Shown here piece by piece: positions 1 through 8,221 of a stretch of DNA of 64,000 nt (within the stretch, counting starts at the first letter, position 1; the number at the start of each line of letters is the position of its first letter). The position numbers and the translations under genes were made by a program. Source of the stretch: Alphaproteobacteria bacterium (GTDB lineage Bacteria > Pseudomonadota > Alphaproteobacteria > Micavibrionales > Micavibrionaceae). The notes beneath the pieces were generated by a model. The model was not told where the DNA came from and searched no databases. It saw nothing but the letters and a program-made list of their open reading frames with translations. The DNA lies in the NCBI GenBank assembly GCA_018000295.1, contig JAGNKE010000015.1, positions 1 to 64,000 on the forward strand, given 5' to 3'.

Positions 1-82
1 CCGGAACACCGCCGACAAACTGCTTGATGATTTCTTGCTGAATACTTTCAGAAAGCCTGCTTTTTCGTCTGACCTTAACCAT
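1..82 (-). CDS. Partial IS1595-type transposase (N-terminus only)
   Basis: An open frame starts with ATG at position 82 on the minus strand and runs off the left edge, giving 27 residues. It begins MVKVRRKSRLSESIQQEI and continues into a KQFVGG motif. This basic start followed by a helix ending in a glycine-rich turn resembles the N-terminal part of IS1595-family transposases (R-K-S-R-L-S, then a short helix, then F-V-x-G). Terminal inverted repeats are not identifiable from the piece visible. It may equally be another small helix-turn-helix protein. The next gene ends 39 bases upstream on the same strand. Confidence 0.42.
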   Translation of the reverse strand, partial: MVKVRRKSRLSESIQQEIIKQFVGGVP

Positions 83-121
83 CTGACCAACTTAGATATT
101 TTTTCTTATCTATGTCAGCCC

Positions 122-955
122 CTAAATTTTTTGAGCTGGTTCTTGTATACCTTCAACCGAAGTAGCAGCTCTTCTAAAAATATCCTCTGAACCGGGAAAA
201 GACTTTTCATCAATACCAAAATAAGTTTTAAAAGTCTTAATTTCTACGACGTCCACGCGACCATCTGCTTTGCAGACTTTAGCGCCCAAAATAATTACAG
301 CCTGAAAAAATTCGCTTCTTCTTGGCTTTTTCTTCTCCTTAACAACCTCATCTTTCCAAGTTAACCCAAGATAGTTTTTCATAAAATAGAGAAAACAGTC
401 TCTATCAATCGAAATATCTATAGCTTCATGACCTTTCCAAAAATTAAAGAAAGACTCTTTCAAACTTTTTGATTTTTTGGAAACCTGAAACGAGAAAACA
501 TCTAAACTTTTTTTAACGTCTTTATCTCTCAAATTAAAAAGCAATTCGTAATTTTTAAAAAACTCTCCTTTTACAGCAAATTGATATTGCCCCCATGAAA
601 CAAAGCTTTTTGTTTTAAGTTGCTTTTCGTATCTTTCCATGCGGTTGGTAAACGTTACTTCATGAAAAATGGCAGAAGCACGCATCACGGCTTCAGCTTT
701 TTTTTTCTCGTTCATCCAAAAAAAAGAACGCTCCTGATCTATCTTTATTTGAAATCCATCCGACATATGTAAACAAAGGTATGTTTCATAGGTCGTACTC
801 GCAACGCTATTTTTTATAGCGGTGGCGGAATACTTAATACTAAAAATGTCCTCGTAGGAATAATCGCAATCTTCCCCGTAAACAAAACCTTCATCGTAAA
901 AAATTAAATCTTTTAAATACTCTAAGACTAGTCCTTCTTCGTCTTCATTTTTCAT
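122..955 (-). CDS. Hypothetical protein with C-terminal TerB-like domain
   Basis: The product is 277 aa, lysine-, phenylalanine- and glutamate-rich, with no signal peptide or membrane segment. Residues about 215-265 look like a TerB/DjlA-N helical domain: a hydrophobic helix is followed by K-A-D-G-R-V-D and a helix with E-I-K-T-F, the acidic D-G-x-V-D-x-x-E pattern typical of TerB. The N-terminal 200 residues are not recognised. AT content is clearly higher than in the genes that follow, and the gene lies beside a probable insertion sequence, so acquisition by transfer is plausible. TerB-like domains are known from tellurite resistance and stress proteins, but the role here is not known. The ATG at 955 is the only good start. 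Confidence 0.7.
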   Translation of the reverse strand: MKNEDEEGLVLEYLKDLIFYDEGFVYGEDCDYSYEDIFSIKYSATAIKNSVASTTYETYLCLHMSDGFQIKIDQERSFFWMNEKKKAEAVMRASAIFHEVTFTNRMERYEKQLKTKSFVSWGQYQFAVKGEFFKNYELLFNLRDKDVKKSLDVFSFQVSKKSKSLKESFFNFWKGHEAIDISIDRDCFLYFMKNYLGLTWKDEVVKEKKKPRRSEFFQAVIILGAKVCKADGRVDVVEIKTFKTYFGIDEKSFPGSEDIFRRAATSVEGIQEPAQKI

Positions 956-1019
956 TGCTAATTCACTTTTAAATAAAATCTCACAGTATAATCTTGATCA
1001 CCCATATTCTTCCTGTCAA

Positions 1020-1510
1020 ATCCCTTCGCGTCTTCGCGATTCAAATGCCCCCTTCACGCCTCTGGCCCTGAATCGCAAAGCCGCCAAGACGCAAAGCGTT
1101 CTGCTCCAATGTCATGCCCGTGCAGACGGGCATCGAGTAAAAAACACCAGGGACAAACAGAGGAAAACAGAGACCGGAAGCGCTATAATCTCTGTTTATC
1201 TCTGCGTTCTCTGTAGTTTTAAAAAAGTGGATTCCCGCTTATGCGGGAATGCCGTGATTGTTGCAGAGGTGGAACGGCAAACACGGCAAGCTTCGCGTCT
1301 TCGCGATTCAAATGCCCCCTTCACGCCTCTGGCCCTGAATCGCAAAGCCGCCAAGACGCAAAGCGTTCTGCGCCTACGGTCTCTGTTTTTCTCTGTCTGT
1401 CTCTGTAGTTTTTTCATAAATGGATTCCCGCCTTCGCGGGAATGACAAGCAGGCGCGGCCCTTGTCGTGATCGTCGTGCCCGTTGTGTTTAAAAAGCCTC
1501 TGCGGTAAAA
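1020..1510. repeat. Composite intergenic repeat block
   Basis: There is no credible gene here. The block holds two copies of a unit that includes CGCGTCTTCGCGATTCAA (near 1027 and 1294), followed by CGCAAAG..AAGACGCAAAGC. It also holds a CTCTGTTTATCTCTGCGTTC element (about 1190-1210), and palindromes ATTCCCGC-N4-GCGGGAAT at 1231-1250 and 1424-1443. The same parts recur at 9.99-10.29, 11.24-11.48 and 12.47-12.7 kb. Open frames crossing this block are low-complexity readings of the repeats. Confidence 0.85.
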
Positions 1511-1515
1511 ACCCC

Positions 1516-2409
1516 CTAAAACAACTCCATCAGCATACACCGCGCCGACCCGCCGCCATATTTCTCCAGCGTGGGAATGGGGCTGGAGACAAGCCGCGCA
1601 AAATGCCGCCCGATCACCTCTAATTGCCCTGCATCCAGCGCCGCCTGCGCCGTATCCGAAAGCGTCAGCATCCGCGCCCCACCCTCGCCGATCACCTCCA
1701 GCGCGTTCCCGCAATTCGCGCGCAACTGCGCCATCGACAGCTCAATCACTTTATGTGTGGATTGCAATTTTTTCAAAACCGCCGCCCGGTACTGCGGCAG
1801 CAGACAATCAACACACAGCGCCGCCAGTTCCGTGCCGATCCACATCAGGTAATCGGTATGATAGACGGGGATGCCCGCATGGCTCTCCGTCTCGAACATC
1901 AAGACCTCATACCCCATGAAATCCGCCCATTGTTTCACCAACTCCGGGTTCGTCCGCTTCGACAGAGCAGCATAGGCAATCTTGTTGACATGATCGGCAA
2001 CGATGCTCGCCGTGCTTTCCAGAAACTTCCCCTCTTTCTCATATCCGCTCCAATCCGTCACATCGGGATAGGATTTGCGAAGCATCGCGATAATATCCGC
2101 CCGCCGCTCCTTCTGGCGGTTCACGCTCAGCATCGGATAAAGGATCATCCGCCCGTCCGGGTAAACCGACGCCCAGTTGGGAAAGACCATATCCGGCGAC
2201 CCCCGGTGCCCCAGAACGGTCGTCACTTTAACGCCCGCCGCCACCAGCGCGTCTCGGTATTCGCGGAACTCGCGGATCGCCGCCCGCGAAATCTCCTCGC
2301 GTGAGCGGTCATCCCGCTCCGCCTGATAAGCATTGGTTTCCAGCGTCTCCGGATTGGTATAAAATTCTGCGGGTTCGATCATCAGCAGATGATCCGTGGA
2401 TTGTTTCAT
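1516..2409 (-). CDS. ctlX: CtlX-like arginine deiminase-fold hydrolase
   Basis: The 297-aa protein matches the citrulline-utilisation hydrolase / amidinotransferase-related family (pentein fold) over its full length. Visible family blocks are N-P-E-T near residue 17, F-P-N-W-A-S with the substrate-contacting Asn near residue 80, a Y-H-T-D-Y-L-M-W segment carrying the catalytic His near residue 190, a C-G-N-A-L-E block, and a C-terminal G-G-G-S-A-R-C-M with the expected nucleophilic Cys about six residues from the end. Such enzymes act on guanidino or ureido groups of arginine or citrulline derivatives in the cytoplasm; the substrate here is inferred from the family. The start at 2409 (MKQSTDH) is preferred, because an upstream extension would add an unrelated hydrophobic tail. 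The gene is divergent from rlmJ. Confidence 0.85.
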   Translation of the reverse strand: MKQSTDHLLMIEPAEFYTNPETLETNAYQAERDDRSREEISRAAIREFREYRDALVAAGVKVTTVLGHRGSPDMVFPNWASVYPDGRMILYPMLSVNRQKERRADIIAMLRKSYPDVTDWSGYEKEGKFLESTASIVADHVNKIAYAALSKRTNPELVKQWADFMGYEVLMFETESHAGIPVYHTDYLMWIGTELAALCVDCLLPQYRAAVLKKLQSTHKVIELSMAQLRANCGNALEVIGEGGARMLTLSDTAQAALDAGQLEVIGRHFARLVSSPIPTLEKYGGGSARCMLMELF

Positions 2410-2522
2410 GACTGGCCCTGTGAAAATGAGACTCTGCTGCAGACAGCATAGGAAAAGATCGTTAAAACTATGCCAAAAACAAGCCGCTAAGACCAGCAAA
2501 ACGCAAAGAGTTACGGAAAACA

Positions 2523-3332
2523 GTGTTATCCTACCAGCACATCTACCACGCCGGCTCACTGCCCGATATCCATAAACACATGGTACTGGCCGAAATCCTT
2601 GACCTTATGGTCAAAAAGGACAAGCCGTTGACCTACTTCGAGACTCACGCCGGACGCGGCTATTATGACCTTTCCGCCCCGGAAGCGCAAAAAACCGGCG
2701 AAGCCGCGGAAGGCATCCACAAAATGCTTAAAGAGACATGGTTCCCGCCGACCCGCCCCTTCATGCGCGTTCTGCAAGACACCCAACGCACGAAAGGCGC
2801 CAACATCTACCCCGGCTCCGCCGCGATTGCCGATTATTACCGCCGCCCCGGCGATAAAATGCACCTCATGGAGCTCCACCCCACAGAGTTTACCTTCCTC
2901 CAAGGCGCCATAAAAAGCTCCTCCGTCAACATTCATAGAAAAGAGGGGTTTCAGGCACTGCTCGCCCTCGCCCCACCCGAAACGCGCCGCGGCCTCGTCT
3001 TCATCGACCCGAGCTACGAGATCAAGACGGATTACGAGGACATCCCCGTCTATATCGCAAAACTGATGAAAAAATGGGCCGTAGCGACACTGGCCCTCTG
3101 GTACCCCCTGCTCCCCGCACGCCCGCACGAACCGATGGTTCAGGCGCTTCAGGATCTGCTCCTCCCGAAATCCGGTCTCTTCGAGGTCGAATTCTCCCCC
3201 CCGCCCGAACGCGGCGACGGCTGGAAAGCCCTCTACGGCAGCGGCCTGTTCATCGCCAACATCCCCTTTGGCTTCGAGCAGAGGATGGAGGGAATAACCA
3301 CCAAACTGAGCGGGATTAGGAAAGCTGATTAG
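2523..3332 (+). CDS. rlmJ: 23S rRNA (adenine(2030)-N6)-methyltransferase RlmJ
   Basis: The protein is 269 aa and starts at GTG. It begins L-S-Y-Q-H-I-Y-H-A-G and then has D-I-H-K-H, the characteristic RlmJ opening that includes the small helical insertion. The SAM-binding region (F-E-T-H-A-G-R-G-Y-Y-D) lies at about residues 39-49. Motif IV is D-P-S-Y near residue 161, where most RlmJ proteins have D-P-P-Y. RlmJ methylates N6 of A2030 in 23S rRNA before ribosome assembly and is a non-essential housekeeping enzyme. It overlaps the convergent downstream gene by four bases. The Pro-to-Ser change in the catalytic motif is unusual but leaves the Asp and Tyr in place. Confidence 0.9.
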   Translation: MLSYQHIYHAGSLPDIHKHMVLAEILDLMVKKDKPLTYFETHAGRGYYDLSAPEAQKTGEAAEGIHKMLKETWFPPTRPFMRVLQDTQRTKGANIYPGSAAIADYYRRPGDKMHLMELHPTEFTFLQGAIKSSSVNIHRKEGFQALLALAPPETRRGLVFIDPSYEIKTDYEDIPVYIAKLMKKWAVATLALWYPLLPARPHEPMVQALQDLLLPKSGLFEVEFSPPPERGDGWKALYGSGLFIANIPFGFEQRMEGITTKLSGIRKAD

Positions 3333-4267
3333 AGATGACGCTCATGACCCGGTGCGGAATTGCTGGTCAAAGCGCCAAGTACATCCGCAGGAAACAGCGA
3401 AGAATTTTGCTGACAAAACTCGCGCAGACTCATCACCTCAAAAGCATCGCCGTTGGTGAACGGATCTGCAAGACTCTCATCCGACACAGGAAAATAAGAC
3501 GCAAGGGAACCCCGTGCCCCATGCGACAAAAGCAGCCGGATATTTTTTTCCGTATCGGGCGCATGAGGCTTGAATTTTTCTACACCTCGGGCTGTGGGCA
3601 AATACTGAATGGCGTCAACCCCAAACCCGGCCTGCTGAAAGCGCTCGACGATCGGTTTAAGCGCCTGCCCCAGAGCCTCTCCTCTAATTTTCAGAGCATC
3701 AGAATTTTTTAAATCGGATTGCTTCTGCGCGACATAAAGCATCACCGCCAGATCAAGGGGCGTATGCTTTTGAGCGTCCCGATTTCTTAAACCGATAACA
3801 CTATAGGGTATGGCTTCACGAGCGTTAACGTCCATCTGGAGGCCATGCTCGCCATATGCTTTCTCAAGATTGGCAAGCGCTTCGGGATGATCCGACAAGA
3901 CGGCCCAGCAAACATCGTTCCCCTGATCAATAATCACAGGAGACCGCAAGCTTGACGATTTCTGCAGGACGACCAGATTTTGTGCCCCAGAGAGAGTAGA
4001 AACAGCCCTGTGATCGCACCCGGCACCAAGAAGAACGCCCAGAGATTCCCGCCCGTTGTGGTAGACGGAATGAAGATAAAGGTCAAGCGGATCGACGGCA
4101 TTCACGTTTTGCCCTTCCTGATCAGGAAGATTGATGCTTCTATGCGCCCTGTCAAAATCGAAATCCTCGACAAGAACGCCAAGCGTGACGGACGCATTAA
4201 CATCACTGGCCTCGACGGCCTGAAACATGGAATTGATTAACCCTTGATCGGCTTGCGGCTTACGCAT
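3329..4267 (-). CDS. Hypothetical protein with degenerate ankyrin-like repeats
   Basis: The product is about 312 aa and has no signal peptide. Several short stretches have ankyrin-repeat character: D-P-L-D-L-Y-L-H-S-V with G-V-L-L-G-A-G-C-D, T-P-L-D-L-A-V-M-L, and N-I-R-L-L-L-S-H-G-A-R near the C-terminus. The repeats are spaced irregularly and lack most consensus residues, so this is at best a decayed or divergent ankyrin protein that may bind other proteins. The start at ATG 4267 is chosen because AAGGGG lies eight bases upstream; a GTG at 4276 is also in frame. It is convergent with rlmJ. Function unknown. Confidence 0.6.
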   Translation of the reverse strand: MRKPQADQGLINSMFQAVEASDVNASVTLGVLVEDFDFDRAHRSINLPDQEGQNVNAVDPLDLYLHSVYHNGRESLGVLLGAGCDHRAVSTLSGAQNLVVLQKSSSLRSPVIIDQGNDVCWAVLSDHPEALANLEKAYGEHGLQMDVNAREAIPYSVIGLRNRDAQKHTPLDLAVMLYVAQKQSDLKNSDALKIRGEALGQALKPIVERFQQAGFGVDAIQYLPTARGVEKFKPHAPDTEKNIRLLLSHGARGSLASYFPVSDESLADPFTNGDAFEVMSLREFCQQNSSLFPADVLGALTSNSAPGHERHL

Positions 4268-4537
4268 AACGAACACCCCTTACTATTTTTCCATAGAGTA
4301 TTAATTTTAGTGACTTTTGTCCATAAAGACGATAAAAACTGGAAAAAGCAAGCAATAACAATAAGTTAAAAATCAAATGCATAACAATTTTTTCCTCCTT
4401 TACCCTTCCCATGGAAGGATGAACCACCGCTGATATTCTTTGCCCGCAGACCGCCGAATATGCTAGTTTTAAGGAAAGCGCGAAACTAAAGACCGCGCAA
4501 AAAGCCTACGGGCAAAAAGTTTTTTGGGTGTGACATC

Positions 4538-5530
4538 GTGGCTCTAAAGCAGAACTTCAACAATCAGAGCGTTTGGCATCAGTTCATGCTGTGGCTGAAC
4601 GGCCTTTTCAATTCTGAGCAGGAAGACACGCGCACCGCTGACGCATCCGAAGAAGGTGATGGTCCGGACGAGGAAGCATCGAACGAGGGCGACTCCTCCG
4701 AACCGGAGGAAAACGAAGACGGAACCATGCAGGCCGATGCCGCGCCCGCACAAAACGCAGGCAGCAACGACTGGACGAAGGGACTCATGACCACCTTTCT
4801 GGGCGCCCTCTTCCCCGCCGCCAGCGCCGCAACACCCGCCCCCCCCGTACCCGCGGCAGCGCCGCCCGCCCCTGTTATAACATCGACGCCGGAATCCTCC
4901 GACCACGCCGCCTTTCCGTTCGTCGCCAGCCCGCAAGCCCGCATGGTCACAGCCAACGGCGCAACAATTCAGGCGCCCCATTCCACAGCAATCTTCTGGG
5001 GCGACTCCATCGCCGATGGCATGGCCCGCAGCGTCAGACCGGGGACATTTGCCGGTGTTACAAATCTGGGAACACCCGGCGCGGGATTCCTGACTTCAAT
5101 AAAACCTCAGACCGTAAGCAACATCCCGCAAAACGCCGCCGCCTTCATTTATTTCGGCACCAACGATGTGGCCTCGCTGATGGGCCAGTCCGATGCCCAG
5201 ATCGCCGCCTACGCCAAACGCGTGATTGACGTAGCCCAGCAGATGAGGGCGCAAGGTGCCGAACCCGTCATTCTCGGCCTCAACGCCCCCAAAGGCGCCT
5301 ACACGGGCGGCAGCGCGGCCTGGAGACAGGAGGGCTTTGTCGATAACTGGACCCGCACGATGGAACGCCTGAACGAGCAATACCAGCTTCAAGCGCAGGC
5401 AGCAGGGATAAAATACGCCGCCACCGACGCGCAGATTACCGCCGCCCAGATCAGCACCGACAACCTGCATCTGACCGCGGACGGCAGCCGCGCCATGGTC
5501 AATATTGGGGTTCAGGCGATAAAGAGTTAA
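4538..5530 (+). CDS. SGNH/GDSL-type hydrolase with acidic N-terminal extension
   Basis: The 330-aa protein starts at GTG. Residues 1-75 are very acidic (runs of E, D, S), residues about 90-125 are rich in Ala and Pro, and the rest is an SGNH hydrolase. The catalytic Ser lies in F-W-G-D-S-I near residue 155, the block III Asn in Y-F-G-T-N-D-V near residue 208, and the Asp/His pair in D-N-L-H-L-T-A-D-G near residues 307-315. These enzymes cleave esters of lipids or acylated glycans. There is no signal peptide despite the extracellular look of the linker. A membrane protein follows 15 bases downstream, so they probably form an operon. The substrate cannot be inferred. Confidence 0.75.
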   Translation: MALKQNFNNQSVWHQFMLWLNGLFNSEQEDTRTADASEEGDGPDEEASNEGDSSEPEENEDGTMQADAAPAQNAGSNDWTKGLMTTFLGALFPAASAATPAPPVPAAAPPAPVITSTPESSDHAAFPFVASPQARMVTANGATIQAPHSTAIFWGDSIADGMARSVRPGTFAGVTNLGTPGAGFLTSIKPQTVSNIPQNAAAFIYFGTNDVASLMGQSDAQIAAYAKRVIDVAQQMRAQGAEPVILGLNAPKGAYTGGSAAWRQEGFVDNWTRTMERLNEQYQLQAQAAGIKYAATDAQITAAQISTDNLHLTADGSRAMVNIGVQAIKS

Positions 5531-5545
5531 CTAGAGTAAGAAATT

Positions 5546-6385
5546 ATGCTTCATCATCTTGTAGACATATTCAGGAAACACGCAGCTCCGACTCCGGACC
5601 TACTGCATCAAATGAACCACATTGCCAGCGGAGTACTGGTGGATGCCGGAAGGGCAGTGGGCGATTTCTGTTCCATCAACAAAACAAGGATCAGCGGCGC
5701 CCTCTCGGCGATCAGCAGCGTGGCCCTGGGCTATGAAGGTGTCCGCTCTCAGAATCCGGTTCTCATCACATCGGCCCTCGCCGCCCTGAGCGCCGACGCC
5801 ATCCTCATCCGCTATGGCGACCCCATCCGCGATGCTGACGACCACAACCCACAGGATAAGAAATTTGAGTGGAAAGACTCTGTCAACTTTAAAGACTATC
5901 CCCACGAAACCTCGACCATCGGTTACACCGCGCAGAGCGCGGTCATGGCCGCCGCCGATATCGGCAGCGGGAACCTGAACACCTCAATGGGTTACCTTGT
6001 CGCCGGAGCCACCGACCTGATGGGCAGCGCCATCACCTTCTTCGTCAGGGAAAAGGAAAACCCCACGGAAAAGTTCAAGAACGCCGTCCTTAATCTGCCC
6101 GGAATCAAGCAAATCGCCAATCTTGCCGAAACGCGCACCAATCTGGCCGCCGGACTGATCTCCATAACAGGTCTGGGATACCTGACCGTCACCGATCTGG
6201 CCAAAAACAACTGGAGCGTGGAGACCAGCGCCCCCATCCTGACTTTCAGTATCGCCACCCTCGGCTCGGAAGTCTTTTACTGGTTCGCCGAAAAACGTGG
6301 TCACGTGCGTGAGGAGCTAGAAGAAAAAGGAATCATCAACAACGATATCGATATCGAACAACCCGGCATGGCCAGAGACATTTAA
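5546..6385 (+). CDS. Hypothetical membrane-associated protein
   Basis: The product is 279 aa and not recognised. Moderately hydrophobic, alanine- and serine-rich helices occur at about residues 50-70, 75-92, 130-165, 195-215 and 225-245, separated by charged stretches (for example D-A-D-D-H-N-P-Q-D near residue 95). Alternating helices of this kind suggest a multi-helix membrane or membrane-associated protein. It follows the SGNH hydrolase by 15 bases and is probably co-transcribed with it. The ATG at 5546 has a weak purine-rich site upstream. Its end overlaps the convergent manC-like gene by four bases. Confidence 0.6.
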   Translation: MLHHLVDIFRKHAAPTPDLLHQMNHIASGVLVDAGRAVGDFCSINKTRISGALSAISSVALGYEGVRSQNPVLITSALAALSADAILIRYGDPIRDADDHNPQDKKFEWKDSVNFKDYPHETSTIGYTAQSAVMAAADIGSGNLNTSMGYLVAGATDLMGSAITFFVREKENPTEKFKNAVLNLPGIKQIANLAETRTNLAAGLISITGLGYLTVTDLAKNNWSVETSAPILTFSIATLGSEVFYWFAEKRGHVREELEEKGIINNDIDIEQPGMARDI

Positions 6386-7245
6386 TCCGGCCCCTGCTCC
6401 CTGTTAAAACGCCAGCGCCACAGTTTTTTCAACGTCCCCACATCGCTCCACGGCACGCCCAGATCGCGCGCCAGACAGGACGTCGCATTCTTGATCACCG
6501 CCCGATCGACGGAAACCGCCTCGATATTTGAAAAAGCACCGCGGTCGGGCTGAAAAAAAACGTGTTCTTCCTCCCCGCCCTCAAAAGATTTCTGGATCGC
6601 CGCATACAGGCGCGGCGCGGTTTTTTCCATCTGCTGGAGAAAAATCGTGGGCCGCGTCAGGAATATCCCCGTGTTCCAGAGACAGTCGGGCCGCATCATC
6701 AGCGCCTGTGCGTCCTCCAAACTCGGCTTCTCGATAAATTTCCGCACAGGCCGGCAGGGAGTCTTCCCTATCTCTGTAACGATATACCCGTACTCTGTTT
6801 CGGGTGCAGTCGGCTTCACGCCGAACAGAACCATATGGTCGATTGTATACGCGAGCGACTCGATCACTGCCTTCTCGAACGCCCGCACGTTTTTCAGGAT
6901 GTGATCGCTCGGCATGACAAGCATCAAAAGCCCCTGCCCCTTTAGATAATGCGCGGCCAACGCGACAGCCGCCGCCGTACCCTTCGATTCCGGCTCATGG
7001 ATAATAGCGCGGTATTCGCTTTTGATAGGCTTGAGCTGATCCTGCGCCAGCTCTTTGTGACGCTCATCACAGACGATCAGCGGCGGCGCAAACGCCCGCA
7101 CCCGCAAAACCGTGCGCTGGAAAAACGACAGCCCCGTACCGAGAGAGAGAAAGGCCTTCGCACGCTTTGAATGGGTCAGGGGCCAGAGCTGCGGATCGCG
7201 CCCGCCCGCAAGGATAACGGGCACGATCTCAGGCCGCGAGGTCAT
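6382..7245 (-). CDS. Mannose-1-phosphate guanylyltransferase-like protein, signature lost
   Basis: The 287-aa protein aligns along its length with the nucleotidyltransferase domain of ManC/CpsB, which makes GDP-mannose from mannose-1-phosphate and GTP. Conserved parts are P-V-I-L-A-G-G near residue 10, M-P-S-D-H near residue 110, E-Y-G-Y-I, F-I-E-K-P, W-N-T-G-I-F and P-W-S-D-V-G. The activation loop is abnormal: G-G-R-D-P-Q-L-W-P-L stands where G-G-x-G-T-R-L-W-P-L is expected, and A-K-A-F-L replaces P-K-Q-F-L, so the invariant Arg and Lys/Gln positions differ. The C-terminal isomerase (cupin) domain of bifunctional enzymes is absent. It is the last gene of the gmd-fcl operon, overlapping fcl by 17 bases. 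It may have reduced, altered or no activity. Confidence 0.75.
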   Translation of the reverse strand: MTSRPEIVPVILAGGRDPQLWPLTHSKRAKAFLSLGTGLSFFQRTVLRVRAFAPPLIVCDERHKELAQDQLKPIKSEYRAIIHEPESKGTAAAVALAAHYLKGQGLLMLVMPSDHILKNVRAFEKAVIESLAYTIDHMVLFGVKPTAPETEYGYIVTEIGKTPCRPVRKFIEKPSLEDAQALMMRPDCLWNTGIFLTRPTIFLQQMEKTAPRLYAAIQKSFEGGEEEHVFFQPDRGAFSNIEAVSVDRAVIKNATSCLARDLGVPWSDVGTLKKLWRWRFNREQGPD

Positions 7246-8221
7246 GCGCCCCCGTGGAGTGTCCCTGCGGTTGATAACGCGCCAGATAATCGGCGTAGGC
7301 CAGCCTCAACCCATCCTCCAGAGAAATCCGTGGCCGCCATCCGGCGGAAAAAATGCGTGAACAATCCATGACTTTACGAAATACACCCTCCGGCCTGCCG
7401 GAGTCAAATTCAACCCCGCCGGAACATCCCGCGTAATCGGCGATCTTTCCGGCCAGTTCGCCGATGGACACCTCGTCCCCGCTCCCCACATTGATCGGCC
7501 CCGCGCCATTATAATTCTTCAAGAGAAACACCAGCGCATCCGCCAGATCGTCCACATAAAGAAACTCGCGCAGCGCCCGCCCGCTGCCCCAGACCTTTAA
7601 CGGCCGCCCCGAAGACTTCGCTGCGTGCGCCTTCATGAGCAACGCCGGAATGACGTGCGAACGCGTCAGGTCGTAATGATCCCCCGGACCGTAAAGATTG
7701 CACGGCATGGCGGAAATGAAATCGCGCCCGTATTGCTTCCGGTAAAATTCGCACATCTTCACCCCGGCGATCTTCGCCAGCGCATACCCCTCGTTCGTCG
7801 GTTCCAACGCGGCGCTGAGCAACGCGTTCTCTTTGATCGGCACTTCGGCCTCCCGCGGATAAATGCAGGAAGAACCCAGAGATAAAAGCCGCTCCACCCC
7901 GCACAGATGCGCGGCATGGATGACGTTCATGGAAATGGAAAGATTGTCATAAAGAAAATCCGCCGGACGTTGCGAATTATCCAGAATACCGCCCACCAGA
8001 GCCGCCGCGAGAATAATAACTTCGGGCTTCTCCCACGCCATCCATTCATGAACCGCCGCCCCGTCGCGCAGATCAAGCACCGAACGCGGCGCTGAAATCA
8101 GATGAACGTTTTCGCAACCAAGCCGCCGCACCGCCGCAGCCCCGACCATGCCCGTCTCCCCGGCCACCCACACGCGCTTGCCGGAAAAAGCATACGGAAC
8201 GCTCAGCCAGTCATTTTCCAT
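7229..8221 (-). CDS. fcl: GDP-L-fucose synthase
   Basis: The product is 330 aa, an extended short-chain dehydrogenase/reductase. The NADP-binding site is G-E-T-G-M-V-G-A-A near residue 18. The catalytic set comprises L-G-S-S-C-I-Y-P (Ser near residue 112, Cys two residues on), Y-A-L-A-K (Tyr/Lys near residues 143-147), and the conserved N-L-Y-G-P-G-D and S-H-V-I-P-A-L. Fcl/WcaG epimerises and reduces GDP-4-keto-6-deoxymannose to GDP-L-fucose in the cytoplasm. It overlaps gmd upstream by 19 bases and the manC-like gene downstream by 17, so the three genes are translationally coupled. Fucosyltransferase genes are not seen nearby. Confidence 0.92.
   Translation of the reverse strand: MENDWLSVPYAFSGKRVWVAGETGMVGAAAVRRLGCENVHLISAPRSVLDLRDGAAVHEWMAWEKPEVIILAAALVGGILDNSQRPADFLYDNLSISMNVIHAAHLCGVERLLSLGSSCIYPREAEVPIKENALLSAALEPTNEGYALAKIAGVKMCEFYRKQYGRDFISAMPCNLYGPGDHYDLTRSHVIPALLMKAHAAKSSGRPLKVWGSGRALREFLYVDDLADALVFLLKNYNGAGPINVGSGDEVSIGELAGKIADYAGCSGGVEFDSGRPEGVFRKVMDCSRIFSAGWRPRISLEDGLRLAYADYLARYQPQGHSTGAHDLAA

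Noticed and set aside
1196-1714. Arg/Gly-rich open frames across the repeat block, both strands
   Set aside because: They are readings of the composite repeats and of the ctlX gene in other frames; no start signal or family resemblance.
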